In this document: positions 25,683 to 36,655 of the stretch, piece by piece
Position numbering within the stretch: position 1 is the first letter of the stretch
Layout: each line of letters begins with the position of its first letter
NCBI RefSeq assembly: GCF_035440685.1
Contig: NZ_DAORMW010000019.1
Direction: 5' to 3' (one strand)
DNA length: 64,000 bases
Source of the DNA: Accumulibacter appositus
Lineage (GTDB): Bacteria; Pseudomonadota; Gammaproteobacteria; Burkholderiales; Rhodocyclaceae
The notes under the pieces: model-generated
The model's input: the letters and a program-made list of their open reading frames with translations, nothing else
What the model was told of the DNA's origin: nothing
Databases searched by the model: none
Translations under genes and position numbers: made by a program

Positions 25683-26543
25683 ATGAACTTCATGCACACC
25701 CTAAACGCCGCCTGGCACGACCGCAATAGCCTGCTTTGCATCGGCCTGGACCCCGACCCGGCGCGCTTTCCGGCCCACTTGCGGGACCAGCCGGAAGCCA
25801 TTTTCACCTTCTGCAAGGCAATCGTCGATGCCACCGCCGACCTGGTGTGTTCCTATAAGCCTCAGATCGCCTATTTCGCCGCACGCCGCGCCGAAGACCA
25901 GCTGCAGGCGCTGATCGCCCACATCCACAACGCTCACCCGACGATCCCGGTGATCCTTGATGCCAAGCGTGGTGACATCGGCAGTACCGCCGAGCAATAC
26001 GCCATTGAAGCCTTCGAGCGCTTCCAAGCCGACGCACTGACGGTCAACCCCTACATGGGGCGCGATTCGATCGAACCGTACCTCGCTTACGGTGACAAGG
26101 GCATTATCCTGCTCTGCCGCACCTCGAACCCCGGCGGTAGCGACCTGCAGTTCCTCGACGTTGGTGGCGAAAAGCTCTACGAGCGTCTGGCCCGCCTGGT
26201 AAGCAGCGACTGGAATCAGAGCGGCCAGTGCGCGCTCGTCGTCGGTGCCACCTTCCCTGATGAAATCGCCCGGGTACGCGAGCTCACCGGCGAGATGCCC
26301 TTGCTCGTGCCAGGAATCGGTGCCCAGGGCGGCGACATCGAAGCCACCGTCCGCGCCGGTTGTACGGCAAATGGCAATGGCCTGCTGATCAATTCCTCGC
26401 GCGCCATCCTTTACGCCGGAAAAGGCGAAGACTTCGCCGAGGCGGCACGGCGCGTGGCCTTGGACACCCGCGACGCCATCAACGCCTGGCGCCCCGCTTC
26501 TAGACGGCCAACGACGACAACGGCAGCAGCCAAAGGAGGCTGA
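25683..26543 (+). CDS. pyrF: Orotidine 5'-phosphate decarboxylase
   Basis: Last step of UMP synthesis. The 286-residue chain belongs to the longer PyrF type 2 subfamily; the catalytic motif DAKRGDIGSTAEQYA, with the Lys and Asp pairs, is intact, and VNPYMGRDSIEPYL and GATFPDEIARVRELTGEMPLLVPGIGAQGG match that subfamily. The start MNFMHTLNAAWHDRNSLLCIGLDPDP is typical. It is a single gene between the divergent kinase-like gene and the convergent phosphofructokinase. Confidence 0.95.
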   Translation: MNFMHTLNAAWHDRNSLLCIGLDPDPARFPAHLRDQPEAIFTFCKAIVDATADLVCSYKPQIAYFAARRAEDQLQALIAHIHNAHPTIPVILDAKRGDIGSTAEQYAIEAFERFQADALTVNPYMGRDSIEPYLAYGDKGIILLCRTSNPGGSDLQFLDVGGEKLYERLARLVSSDWNQSGQCALVVGATFPDEIARVRELTGEMPLLVPGIGAQGGDIEATVRAGCTANGNGLLINSSRAILYAGKGEDFAEAARRVALDTRDAINAWRPASRRPTTTTAAAKGG

Positions 26544-26623
26544 TCGTCCCGGTCCTGAAGCAGCTTGTCGCCGGCGCCCACCAGCGACAAACTGCACCTG
26601 GGTGCCCGCTACCCGGCGACATC

Positions 26624-28882
<2,259 letters not shown>

Positions 28883-28913
28883 GGATACACGCTTCCTTCA
28901 ACTGTTGCTGTGA

Positions 28914-28931
28914 GAGTCGCCTACGCGACTC
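28914..28931. repeat. Core hairpin of the dispersed repeat, copy F
   Basis: GAGTCGC-CTAC-GCGACTC, a seven-pair hairpin in the 84-base gap between the downstream-paralog stop and the phosphofructokinase start. Read on the minus strand its loop is GTAG, as in copy E. The rest of the long repeat is absent. Confidence 0.6.
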
Positions 28932-28966
28932 GCCAATGTTGCTACTGCTCACTGTGGGCGTTTGGA

Positions 28967-29731
28967 TCAGAGATTGGCCGAACGCCACCAGTTGCCGTGA
29001 TCCTTGCGCAGCACCTCGTGCGAAAACATCGGATAATGGACGAGTTCCTCGCCAATGCCCAGGTAGAACCCACCCTTGACCATTCGATACGGGAACTGGA
29101 GCGAGTGCACGCGGTGTACGAGCTTGTTCTGCTTTGACCCGGGCTGCAACTCCAGCAAGGCCTCACGCAGGTGCAACAGAAAGGAATAGGGCAGATCGCC
29201 TTCCTGGCCATTCTCGGGATCGCGTGCCAGCGGGCCGAGTTCGAGTTCGACGAAACACATCCCGGGAAATCGAAAGAACTTCGAAGGCTGGGTAGTCACG
29301 TCCGCATAGTATTTCGCGGGTTCGAGAAGGCTGACCACCAGGCTGTTAATCGGTGCCAGATCCTGGAACATGTGCCGTTCCTGGTCAGGCTGAGGCAGCC
29401 TGTCCCCACGTTTCAAACCCAGCGTCGCGCCCATCGCGGTCGTCATGTAAAGCTTGCCGATGGCATTCATCGAAAGATGCTCCATGACCCGATACATCGA
29501 GATGTAGACGGAGTTCTTCGGCGTTCCGTCCTGTTTCGCCACACAGCGTGCGAATGCGCCGTCAATGTCGAAGTACTCATGGCGGAAGGACGGGTCGATC
29601 TCGAAGAACACGGCCTGCCCTTTCGACTTGAACTTGTGGCCGGTCGCGTAGTATTGCCCGAACTGCTCCGGTTCCAGCATCGATGCGATCAATGCTTCGG
29701 GAATCAGCGAAAAGTAGAGATGCATGGCCAT
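28967..29731 (-). CDS. Uncharacterised 254-residue protein, paralog of the gene at 33128-33892
   Basis: I do not recognise this family. The protein is soluble-looking, with no signal or membrane helix, and is rich in aromatic residues. It starts MAMHLYFSLIPEALIASMLEP and ends NWWRSANL. It aligns without gaps over all 254 residues with the protein encoded at 33128-33892; by hand count 172 positions are identical (about 68 percent). The best conserved blocks are residues 11-40, 68-80, 121-134, 151-164 and 197-220. A GGGAGG site precedes the ATG by eight bases. It lies 107 bases after hppA and 84 bases before the phosphofructokinase, all on one strand, which suggests a role linked to pyrophosphate or glycolytic metabolism; that is inference from position only. 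Confidence 0.85.
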   Translation of the reverse strand: MAMHLYFSLIPEALIASMLEPEQFGQYYATGHKFKSKGQAVFFEIDPSFRHEYFDIDGAFARCVAKQDGTPKNSVYISMYRVMEHLSMNAIGKLYMTTAMGATLGLKRGDRLPQPDQERHMFQDLAPINSLVVSLLEPAKYYADVTTQPSKFFRFPGMCFVELELGPLARDPENGQEGDLPYSFLLHLREALLELQPGSKQNKLVHRVHSLQFPYRMVKGGFYLGIGEELVHYPMFSHEVLRKDHGNWWRSANL

Positions 29732-29838
29732 ATTTGAATCCTCCCTGAAATAGTCCAGCCTATTGTTGAGCGCCAGGTCCGCATACCCCGCGATGCCCTC
29801 GTACCTGGCCTGCGCTGTCCCGCCAACGCGGCGTACTA

Positions 29839-32352
29839 CTAGACTGCGGCCTTTTTGGCGAGGATGCGCATCCCGTAGAAGCTGCGGAATACGAAAACGA
29901 GGTTAACGACCAAAAACAGCGCAGCCAGAGAAAATACTACTCCCTGCTGTCCTTGTGCCTGCAGTCCGACCGCCATTTCGACCGCCAGCAGACCAAAAAG
30001 AGTGGTGAACTTTATGATCGGGTTCATCGCCACCGAGGCAGTATCCTTGAATGGGTCGCCGACGGTGTCGCCAACCACAGAAGCCGTGTGCAGATCCGTT
30101 CCCTTGGCATGCATTTCAGTTTCGACGATTTTCTTGGCATTATCCCAGGCACCACCTGCATTGGCCATGAAGACGGCCTGGTAGAGACCGATGATCGCCA
30201 GCGAGATCAAATAGCCAATAAAAAAGAACGGTTCGATAAAGGCACAAGCCAGTGTTCCAAAAAAAACCGCCATAAAAATGTTGAACATGCCTTTCTGAGC
30301 GTAGATCGTACAGATCTCGACGACCTTCTTGCTGTCCTTGTGCGACGCCTTGACCACCGCATCGAGTCGGATGTGGGTGCTGATGAACTCCACCGCGCGG
30401 TAGGCACCGGTCGATACGGCCTGGGTGCTGGCGCCGGAAAACCAGAAGATGGTCGCGCCGCCTGCGACCAAGCCAAGGAGGAAAGGCGGGTGCAGCAAGG
30501 ACAGCTTGTCGAGGTTTTCGGTCAGGCCCCCGGTCAGCAGCATGACGATCGAAAAAACCATGGTTGTCGCCCCGACGACGGCGGTACCGATCAACACCGG
30601 TTTGGCAGTCGCCTTGAACGTATTGCCGGCCCCATCATTCTCCTCGAGCAGAAACTTGGCCGCAGCGAAGTCGACATCGACGCCGTAGTCCTTCTTTATT
30701 TCCGCCGCAACGCCGGGGACCTGCTCGATCATCGACAACTCGTACACCGACTGCGCATTGTCGGTTACCGGGCCGTAGCTATCGACGGCAATCGTTACCG
30801 GGCCCATTCCCAGGAAACCGAAGGCGACCAGCCCGAAGGAGAAGACCGCGGCCATCATCGCCGCCTTGGCCGAATCTGGGTTGATTACCGCCGTCAGTTC
30901 GTGCTGCGAAAGGAGGTAGGAACCCGACATCAGGCCAACGATGATCACGCCGATCCAGAATGCCGAGAAATACCCGGCGACCAGGCCGGACAGGATATTG
31001 AGGCTGGAACCTCCGGCCTCGGACGCCGTCACCACTTCGCGGACGTGCTTGGAGTTGGTCGACGTGAATACCTTGACCACCTCAGGAATGATGGCACCCG
31101 CCAGCGTGCCGAGGGTGATGATCAGAGAAAGCTGCCACCACAGGTTGGGGTAGGCAGTCCCGTTGGCGCTGAAATTTCCAATCAGCAAATAAGAAACAAT
31201 GAAAGTGATTATCAGAGAAACGACCGATGTAATCCATACTAGCGAGGTCAGAGGGGTCTCGAAATTGAACCGTTGTTTGTCCCAATACAAGCGCCGCGCA
31301 ATCATCTGGTTGCCGACGTATGAAATTCCCGAGGCGACGATCATCATCACACGCATGGCGAACAGCCACACCAGTAGCTGAACCTGGACGGCAGCTTCCG
31401 GTACGGCGAGCATTATGAAGGTGATCAGTGCCACACCGGTCACGCCGTAGGTTTCGAACCCGTCGGCGGTCGGGCCAACCGAGTCGCCGGCGTTGTCACC
31501 GGCGCAGTCCGCGATCACCCCGGGATTGCGCGCGTCGTCCTCTTGGATACCAAATTCGATCTTCATCAAGTCGGAACCAATATCCGCAATCTTGGTGAAG
31601 ATGCCGCCCGCGATGCGCAATGCAGCGGCGCCCAGAGACTCTCCGATGGCAAAACCGATGAAGCACTTGCCCGCCAGCGAAGGCGGCACGAAAAGCATGA
31701 TACAAAGCATGATCAGCAACTCGGTCGAAATCAGCAACATGCCGATGGAGATCCCCGAGGTGATCGGAATCGAATAAATCTGATAGGGCTTCCCGACCAG
31801 CGAGGCGAACGCCGTGCGACTGTTGGCCAGTGTATTGATGCGGATGCCGAACCAGGCAACGCCGAAAGACCCGGCAATACCAATCACCGAAAACGCCAGA
31901 ATGGTAGCGACGTCGAAAACCGACAGTTGCTGGACGAAATAGAAATAGCCGATCATGATCACCGCAGTGAGTCCCTGCAGGACGAGCAAGAACTTGCCCT
32001 GAGTAATCATGTAGGTCTTGCAGGTTTCGTAGATCAGTTCGCTGATTTCAGCCATCGAGCGATGCACTGGCAGGGTACCAATCCAACGGTAGATGACAGC
32101 ACCGAAAACAAGGCCGCCAACAGCGACGACGAGCCCATAGGAAAGCAGTGTCGAGCCAGACATCCCACCGAGAAAGCTAACCAGCGAACTATCGGCAAGA
32201 TCCGGCAGAACCAGGTTGACTTCGGAAACGTGGCCCGCAGTCGTTGCGAGAGCTGGCAGCGACATCACGCCGAGAACTAGAAGGAAGGCCAAGAAGAGGT
32301 AGCGTACGGAACTGGCGCAGGGAGGCGCCAGCGCATTTTTCGCGAATGTCAT
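29839..32352 (-). CDS. hppA: Membrane-bound ion-translocating pyrophosphatase (diverged clade)
   Basis: Hydrolyses pyrophosphate to pump protons (or sodium) across the inner membrane; 837 residues with about 16 membrane segments. It carries the family acid-rich sites, but in a diverged form: D257-I-G-S-D-L-M-K-I-E266 is one residue shorter than the usual DVGADLVGKVE, then EDDARNP (271-277), ADCAGDNAGDSVGPTADGFE (281-300) and DSYGPVTDNA (524-533). GNTFK (576-580) has Lys at the position that separates potassium-independent (Lys) from potassium-dependent (Ala) enzymes, which favours independence. An extra N-terminal signal-like segment (YLFLAFLLVLGVMSLPALA) precedes the first usual helix. It is flanked by two paralogous unknown genes on the same strand. 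Which ion is pumped cannot be read with certainty. Confidence 0.93.
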   Translation of the reverse strand: MTFAKNALAPPCASSVRYLFLAFLLVLGVMSLPALATTAGHVSEVNLVLPDLADSSLVSFLGGMSGSTLLSYGLVVAVGGLVFGAVIYRWIGTLPVHRSMAEISELIYETCKTYMITQGKFLLVLQGLTAVIMIGYFYFVQQLSVFDVATILAFSVIGIAGSFGVAWFGIRINTLANSRTAFASLVGKPYQIYSIPITSGISIGMLLISTELLIMLCIMLFVPPSLAGKCFIGFAIGESLGAAALRIAGGIFTKIADIGSDLMKIEFGIQEDDARNPGVIADCAGDNAGDSVGPTADGFETYGVTGVALITFIMLAVPEAAVQVQLLVWLFAMRVMMIVASGISYVGNQMIARRLYWDKQRFNFETPLTSLVWITSVVSLIITFIVSYLLIGNFSANGTAYPNLWWQLSLIITLGTLAGAIIPEVVKVFTSTNSKHVREVVTASEAGGSSLNILSGLVAGYFSAFWIGVIIVGLMSGSYLLSQHELTAVINPDSAKAAMMAAVFSFGLVAFGFLGMGPVTIAVDSYGPVTDNAQSVYELSMIEQVPGVAAEIKKDYGVDVDFAAAKFLLEENDGAGNTFKATAKPVLIGTAVVGATTMVFSIVMLLTGGLTENLDKLSLLHPPFLLGLVAGGATIFWFSGASTQAVSTGAYRAVEFISTHIRLDAVVKASHKDSKKVVEICTIYAQKGMFNIFMAVFFGTLACAFIEPFFFIGYLISLAIIGLYQAVFMANAGGAWDNAKKIVETEMHAKGTDLHTASVVGDTVGDPFKDTASVAMNPIIKFTTLFGLLAVEMAVGLQAQGQQGVVFSLAALFLVVNLVFVFRSFYGMRILAKKAAV

Positions 32353-32879
32353 ATTATGGGGTCCAAATAGAGTTAATATGTTCTCGCTTTATCCTTCCAT
32401 GTATCCGGTTGGCAGGGCAGGAGGACTCGAGATTCAATACCGCCGCGGCGAGTATCTTCGTCCGACTCAGCCGTGTCAAGCGCGTGCGAAGGCGGCTATC
32501 CGAGCCAACTTTCGTAAGAAATCCTGGGCTTTGAAAGACAGCTAACAAGTATCAGCGAATTGTTACCACAAGGAGTTTTTCTCTGACAAATCAATGCCAG
32601 TAGCGCACAGAGTGAAAACCGGTGTGTGCACCTGCTTGTAGTACAAATACATATCTTCGTTTGCGTGGCAGGATTGTCCCGGTGACTATCGAGAAACCGT
32701 TCACGCCCCGCTAAATCTCAATCAGCATATTCACTGGCCGTGCGCCGACGCCTTACGAATAGAGGGTTCTGGAGGCCATACATGGCGTGACCCATCGCTA
32801 CGCGTAATTTAAAAAAATAAAATTAGCATGTCCAAAATGATAATTAATTATCTTTCTGTCGACCACAATTCGGCGTGCG
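32353..32879. other. Long non-coding stretch upstream of hppA
   Basis: About 530 bases with lower GC than the surroundings, especially 32807-32860, which is nearly pure A/T. It should hold the hppA promoter on the minus strand. I see no convincing gene, repeat copy or structured RNA. The terminator of the upstream paralog lies at its right end. Confidence 0.5.
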
Positions 32880-32911
32880 AAAAAAAAGCCGGGGTAGTTT
32901 CCACCCGGCTT
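32880..32911 (-). terminator. Intrinsic terminator between the upstream paralog and hppA
   Basis: On the minus strand AAGCCGGG and CCCGGCTT pair around a 10-base loop, followed by a run of eight T residues. It lies about 215 bases after the paralog stop, so that gene is a separate transcript from hppA. Confidence 0.88.
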
Positions 32912-32918
32912 CCTGCCA

Positions 32919-33114
32919 ACGGCCATCACAGTCGAGAAACCCTAGCCCATGGAAGTCGCGACCGTTTCCCCCTTCATGTGCAGTGCGTATTCTGGCTTGC
33001 ACGCCGGAATCGTTCGACGGGTAGAGCGCAAGCACCCTAAATTCCCCGTCTCATCCTCAATCCTTCTCGCGCAAGGGAAGAAGAGAGCTTTGTAAGTCGC
33101 TTGCGCGACTTTCA
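32919..33114 (+). repeat. Dispersed intergenic repeat, copy C (long form)
   Basis: Around 190 bases. It shares with copy A the block GGCTTGCACGCCGGAA.CGTTCG.CGG, then CCCTAAATTC, and the end GTCGCTTGCGCGACTTTC; the left part is more diverged. It ends 14 bases before the stop of the minus-strand gene at 33128. Confidence 0.78.
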
Positions 33115-33127
33115 CATCAAGCAGCGC

Positions 33128-33892
33128 CTACAAATTGCACGAGCGCCACCACTTGCTGTGCTCCTGGCGCAAGACATCGTGCGACGGCATCGGATAGAAC
33201 AGCAGTTCAGGGCCGTTCCCCACGTAGATACCGTTCTTGATCATCCGGTACGGGAACTCCAGTGAGTGCACCCGATGCACCAGCTTGCTTTGCTTGCCGC
33301 TGGGATCTACTTCCAGCAGAGCCTCGCGCAGGTGGTGCACAAACGAGTACGGGAGATCGCCGACGGCACCGGCAGCCGGATCCGTCGCTAGTGCGCCCAG
33401 ACCGAGTTCGACAAAACACAGCCCAGGGAAACGAATGAATTTGTTCGGCTGGCTAGTGACTTTTTCGTAGTAGGTCTGCGGGTCTTGCGCACTGACCACC
33501 AAGCTGTTGATCGGGGCCAGGTCCTGGTACATGTGCAATCCTTTCGTTTTCTCCGGAAACGAATCGGATCGGCTCAGGCCGAGCGTCTGGCCGTAGGCTG
33601 TGCCCAGGTACAGCTTGCCCAGAGCGCTCACCGGAATGTGCTCGAGCACCCGGTACACGGAGATATAGACCGAGTTCTTGGGCGTGCCATCGGGGTGCGC
33701 CACGCAGCGCTCTAAACCCTCCTCGATGTTGAAGAACTCATGACGGAAATTTGGATCGACTTCGAAGAAGATCGCTTGCCCCTTGGACTTGTAGCTGTGG
33801 CCAGTTGAGTAGTATTGCCCGAACTCCTCCGGTTCCAACATCGAGGCGATCAGGGCTTCGGGAACCAGCGAAAAGTAGAGATGTATCGTCAT
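33128..33892 (-). CDS. Uncharacterised 254-residue protein, paralog of the gene at 28967-29731
   Basis: Same unrecognised family as the protein encoded on the other side of hppA: equal length, no gaps, about 68 percent identity by hand count. It starts MTIHLYFSLVPEALIASMLEP and ends KWWRSCNL; both copies keep RCVA near residue 62, DGTPKNSVYIS near 68-78 and KLVHRVHSL.FPYRM near 203-217. The most divergent part is residues 108-119. No membrane helix, signal or known catalytic motif is seen. It has its own transcript: a strong terminator lies downstream and a 211-base spacer separates it from gyrB. Retention of both copies with purified conserved blocks suggests both are functional. Confidence 0.85.
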   Translation of the reverse strand: MTIHLYFSLVPEALIASMLEPEEFGQYYSTGHSYKSKGQAIFFEVDPNFRHEFFNIEEGLERCVAHPDGTPKNSVYISVYRVLEHIPVSALGKLYLGTAYGQTLGLSRSDSFPEKTKGLHMYQDLAPINSLVVSAQDPQTYYEKVTSQPNKFIRFPGLCFVELGLGALATDPAAGAVGDLPYSFVHHLREALLEVDPSGKQSKLVHRVHSLEFPYRMIKNGIYVGNGPELLFYPMPSHDVLRQEHSKWWRSCNL

Positions 33893-34103
33893 GATTGTGT
33901 ACTTTCTCCAAGATGAGATTGTCTGAACAATGTGCCATCGTCAAGAACCGGCGATGCCTACACTTATACCAATGCGATTTTCATGCTGCGGCCACGACTC
34001 TAGTGTCGGGATTATACGAGGTGTGGCTGACGGCGCCTAGCCGCTTGAAGGCCACTTTGTCAGCTCATTGGGTAAGCCTCCAATCTTACCGATCCGAGAA
34101 TAC

Positions 34104-36572
34104 TCAAACGTCAATGTTTCTCGCCGCCAGAGCGTTCGACTCAATGAAGTTACGCCGCGGTTCGACCAATTCCCCCATCAAAGTGGTGAAGATCTCGTCG
34201 GCACGAATCGCATCTTCGATCTGAACTTTCAGCAAGCGTCGTACTTTCGGGTCCATGGTCGTTTCCCAGAGCTGGTCAGGGTTCATCTCGCCGAGCCCTT
34301 TGTAACGCTGCTTACTCACCGTGCGCTCAACTTCATTGAGTAGCCATTGCATCGTTTCGGCAAAACTACCGACCGCCTGCTGCTTTTCACCGCGAACCAC
34401 GACCCCGCCGGGGCCAAACAGGTCGGCGAGAATCTCGGCCGTCTTGCGCAGTTGCGCGTAATCGCCACTGACCAGCAGATCGTCGTCAATGACGCCAACT
34501 TTTAGATTGCCGTGCAGCACTTTTTCGAGACGAAGCTGCCAGCGCTCCTCGGCGTCATCGTAGCGCGCGAAGATCTTGATCCCCAGCTTGTCGCCAACGG
34601 CGTCCATCAGTGCCACCGCGCTCGCCGTCGCTGACGCCTGATCGCTGACATCGACCTTAAGATTGGCATCAATCAGTGCGTGCAACACCTCTGGATTGAT
34701 CAGGTGCGAGAGACGGTTGATGACGGCTTCGGCAAGCAGATACTCGCGCGCTAGCTCTTCCAGAGCAGCGCCAGAAATCTGTGCTGCCTCGCTCTTTGGG
34801 GTGAGCACGGAACCCTCAAGGGCCAGAGTCAACAGGAACTGTTTAAGCGCCTGATCATCCTTGATGTAGCGCTCGCTCTTACCATGCTTGATCTTGTACA
34901 GCGGCGGTTGCGCGATGTACATGTGGCCATTCTCGATCAACTCGGGCATCTGACGATAGAAGAACGTCAGCAGTAGCGTTCGGATATGCGCCCCGTCGAC
35001 GTCAGCATCGGTCATGATGATCAGGCGGTGATAACGCAACTTCTCGGGCCTGTACTCGTCCTTGCCTATTCCCGTTCCGAGCGCCGTAATCAGCGTGACG
35101 ATCTCCTGCGAGGAGATCAGCTTGTCGAAGCGCGCCTTCTCGACGTTGAGGATTTTTCCCTTTAGCGGCAGGATGGCCTGAAACTTGCGATCGCGACCCT
35201 GCTTGGCAGAACCACCAGCGGAGTCTCCCTCGACCAAGTACAGCTCGCAAAGCGCCGGGTCTTTCTCCTGGCAGTCGGCCAGCTTGCCGGGCAAGCCAAC
35301 GCCGTCGAGTAAACCCTTGCGACGTGTCATCTCTCTGGCTTTTCGCGCCGCATCGCGTGCGCGTGCCGCTTCGACGATCTTGCCGGTAATTACCTTGGCA
35401 TCCAGCGGCCGTTCCTGAAGAAACTCGCTCAGTTTGGCGGCCACCACCTCCTCAACCGCCGGTCGCGCCTCCGATGAAACCAATTTCATCTTGGTCTGCG
35501 AAGCAAACTTCGGGTCAGGCATTTTTACCGACAACACACAGGCCAGGCCCTCGCGCATGTCGTCGCCGGCTATATCGACTTTGGCCTTCTTAGCGATCTC
35601 GTGTTCTTCGATATAGCGGTTGATGACCCGTGTCATCGCCGCCCGCAAGCCGGTCATGTGTGTTCCGCCGTCGGCCTGCGGGATGTTGTTGGTAAAGCAC
35701 AGCACCTGTTCTGCGTAGCTGTCGTTCCATTGCATGGCCACTTCGACGGTGATCGGACCATTGGCGCTCACTGATTCGCCAGCGGCGTGGAAAACGTTGG
35801 GATGGAGAACCGATTTGCTGCGATTGATGTACTCGACGAAGCCCTGCACGCCACCGAGGAAGGCAAAATTCTCTTCCTTTCCGTGGCGCTGGTCGAGCAG
35901 GCGAATCTTGACCCCATTGTTGAGAAAGGACAGCTCGCGCAGACGCTTGGCAATGATTTCGTAGTGGAACTCGACCTCACCGAAGATCTCTTCGTCGGCC
36001 ATGAAGTGCAGCTCGGTGCCGCGCTTCTCGGTAGTGCCGACCACCCTCGTGGGCGAAACCTCGACCCCCCGCTGAATTTCAATCGGACGATCGACGACCT
36101 TGCCACGGTTGAACTCGATCAAATGCTTCTGGCCATCGCGGCGAATAGTCAAACGCAGCCATTTCGACAAGGCGTTGACGCAGGAAACGCCAACGCCGTG
36201 CAGGCCTCCCGAAACCTTGTACGAATTCTGGTTGAACTTGCCACCCGCGTGCAGCACGCACATCACGATCTCCGCCGCCGAGCGCTTTGGCTCGTGACGG
36301 TCGTCGAATTTCACGCCGGTCGGGATTCCGCGACCGTTGTCGGTCACCGAGATCGAGTTATCCACATGGATAGTGATGACGATATCGTCGCAATGACCGG
36401 CCAGGGCCTCGTCGATGGCATTATCGACAACCTCGAAAACCATGTGGTGCAAACCCGTGCCATCGGAGGTGTCACCGATGTACATTCCCGGGCGCTTGCG
36501 GACCGCCTCCAGGCCTTCCAGCTGCTGGATGCTCGTTTCGTCGTAGGCGGGTTGCTCGTTTTCTTCAGTCAT
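34104..36572 (-). CDS. gyrB: DNA gyrase subunit B
   Basis: ATPase subunit of gyrase, 822 residues. The GHKL ATP-binding site (DNGRGIPTGVK), the transducer domain, the Toprim motif EGDSAGGSAKQGRDRKFQAI and PLKGKILNVEKA are intact, followed by the usual Gram-negative insertion and the C-terminal YKGLGEMNPDQLWETTMDP. It is the third gene of the dnaA-dnaN-gyrB block; recF is absent between dnaN and gyrB, which is normal in this class. An 83-base spacer with repeat hairpin G separates it from dnaN. Confidence 0.97.
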   Translation of the reverse strand: MTEENEQPAYDETSIQQLEGLEAVRKRPGMYIGDTSDGTGLHHMVFEVVDNAIDEALAGHCDDIVITIHVDNSISVTDNGRGIPTGVKFDDRHEPKRSAAEIVMCVLHAGGKFNQNSYKVSGGLHGVGVSCVNALSKWLRLTIRRDGQKHLIEFNRGKVVDRPIEIQRGVEVSPTRVVGTTEKRGTELHFMADEEIFGEVEFHYEIIAKRLRELSFLNNGVKIRLLDQRHGKEENFAFLGGVQGFVEYINRSKSVLHPNVFHAAGESVSANGPITVEVAMQWNDSYAEQVLCFTNNIPQADGGTHMTGLRAAMTRVINRYIEEHEIAKKAKVDIAGDDMREGLACVLSVKMPDPKFASQTKMKLVSSEARPAVEEVVAAKLSEFLQERPLDAKVITGKIVEAARARDAARKAREMTRRKGLLDGVGLPGKLADCQEKDPALCELYLVEGDSAGGSAKQGRDRKFQAILPLKGKILNVEKARFDKLISSQEIVTLITALGTGIGKDEYRPEKLRYHRLIIMTDADVDGAHIRTLLLTFFYRQMPELIENGHMYIAQPPLYKIKHGKSERYIKDDQALKQFLLTLALEGSVLTPKSEAAQISGAALEELAREYLLAEAVINRLSHLINPEVLHALIDANLKVDVSDQASATASAVALMDAVGDKLGIKIFARYDDAEERWQLRLEKVLHGNLKVGVIDDDLLVSGDYAQLRKTAEILADLFGPGGVVVRGEKQQAVGSFAETMQWLLNEVERTVSKQRYKGLGEMNPDQLWETTMDPKVRRLLKVQIEDAIRADEIFTTLMGELVEPRRNFIESNALAARNIDV

Positions 36573-36624
36573 TCTTGATCCAAACTGTCATTCGTCGGTG
36601 TAACCACGGGTGTTGCCGCTACCG

Positions 36625-36648
36625 CGAAAGTCGCCTCTGCGACTTTCG
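36625..36648. repeat. Core hairpin of the dispersed repeat, copy G
   Basis: Ten-pair perfect hairpin CGAAAGTCGC-CTCT-GCGACTTTCG in the dnaN-gyrB gap, seven bases after the dnaN stop. It shares the AGTCGC/GCGACT stem of the longer repeat copies but has a different loop and no T-run. Confidence 0.65.
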
Positions 36649-36655
36649 AATCACC

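Noticed and set aside
29770..29825. CCAGGT/ACCTGG inverted repeat after hppA as terminator
   Set aside because: Six-base stem with a loop over 20 bases and no T-run; too weak to call.
32828..33040. Short plus-strand frame of 70 codons upstream of hppA
   Set aside because: It runs through the terminator and repeat copy C, has no ribosome site and no recognisable sequence.
36573..36655. Missing recF between dnaN and gyrB taken as a deletion
   Set aside because: dnaA-dnaN-gyrB without recF is the usual order in betaproteobacteria.
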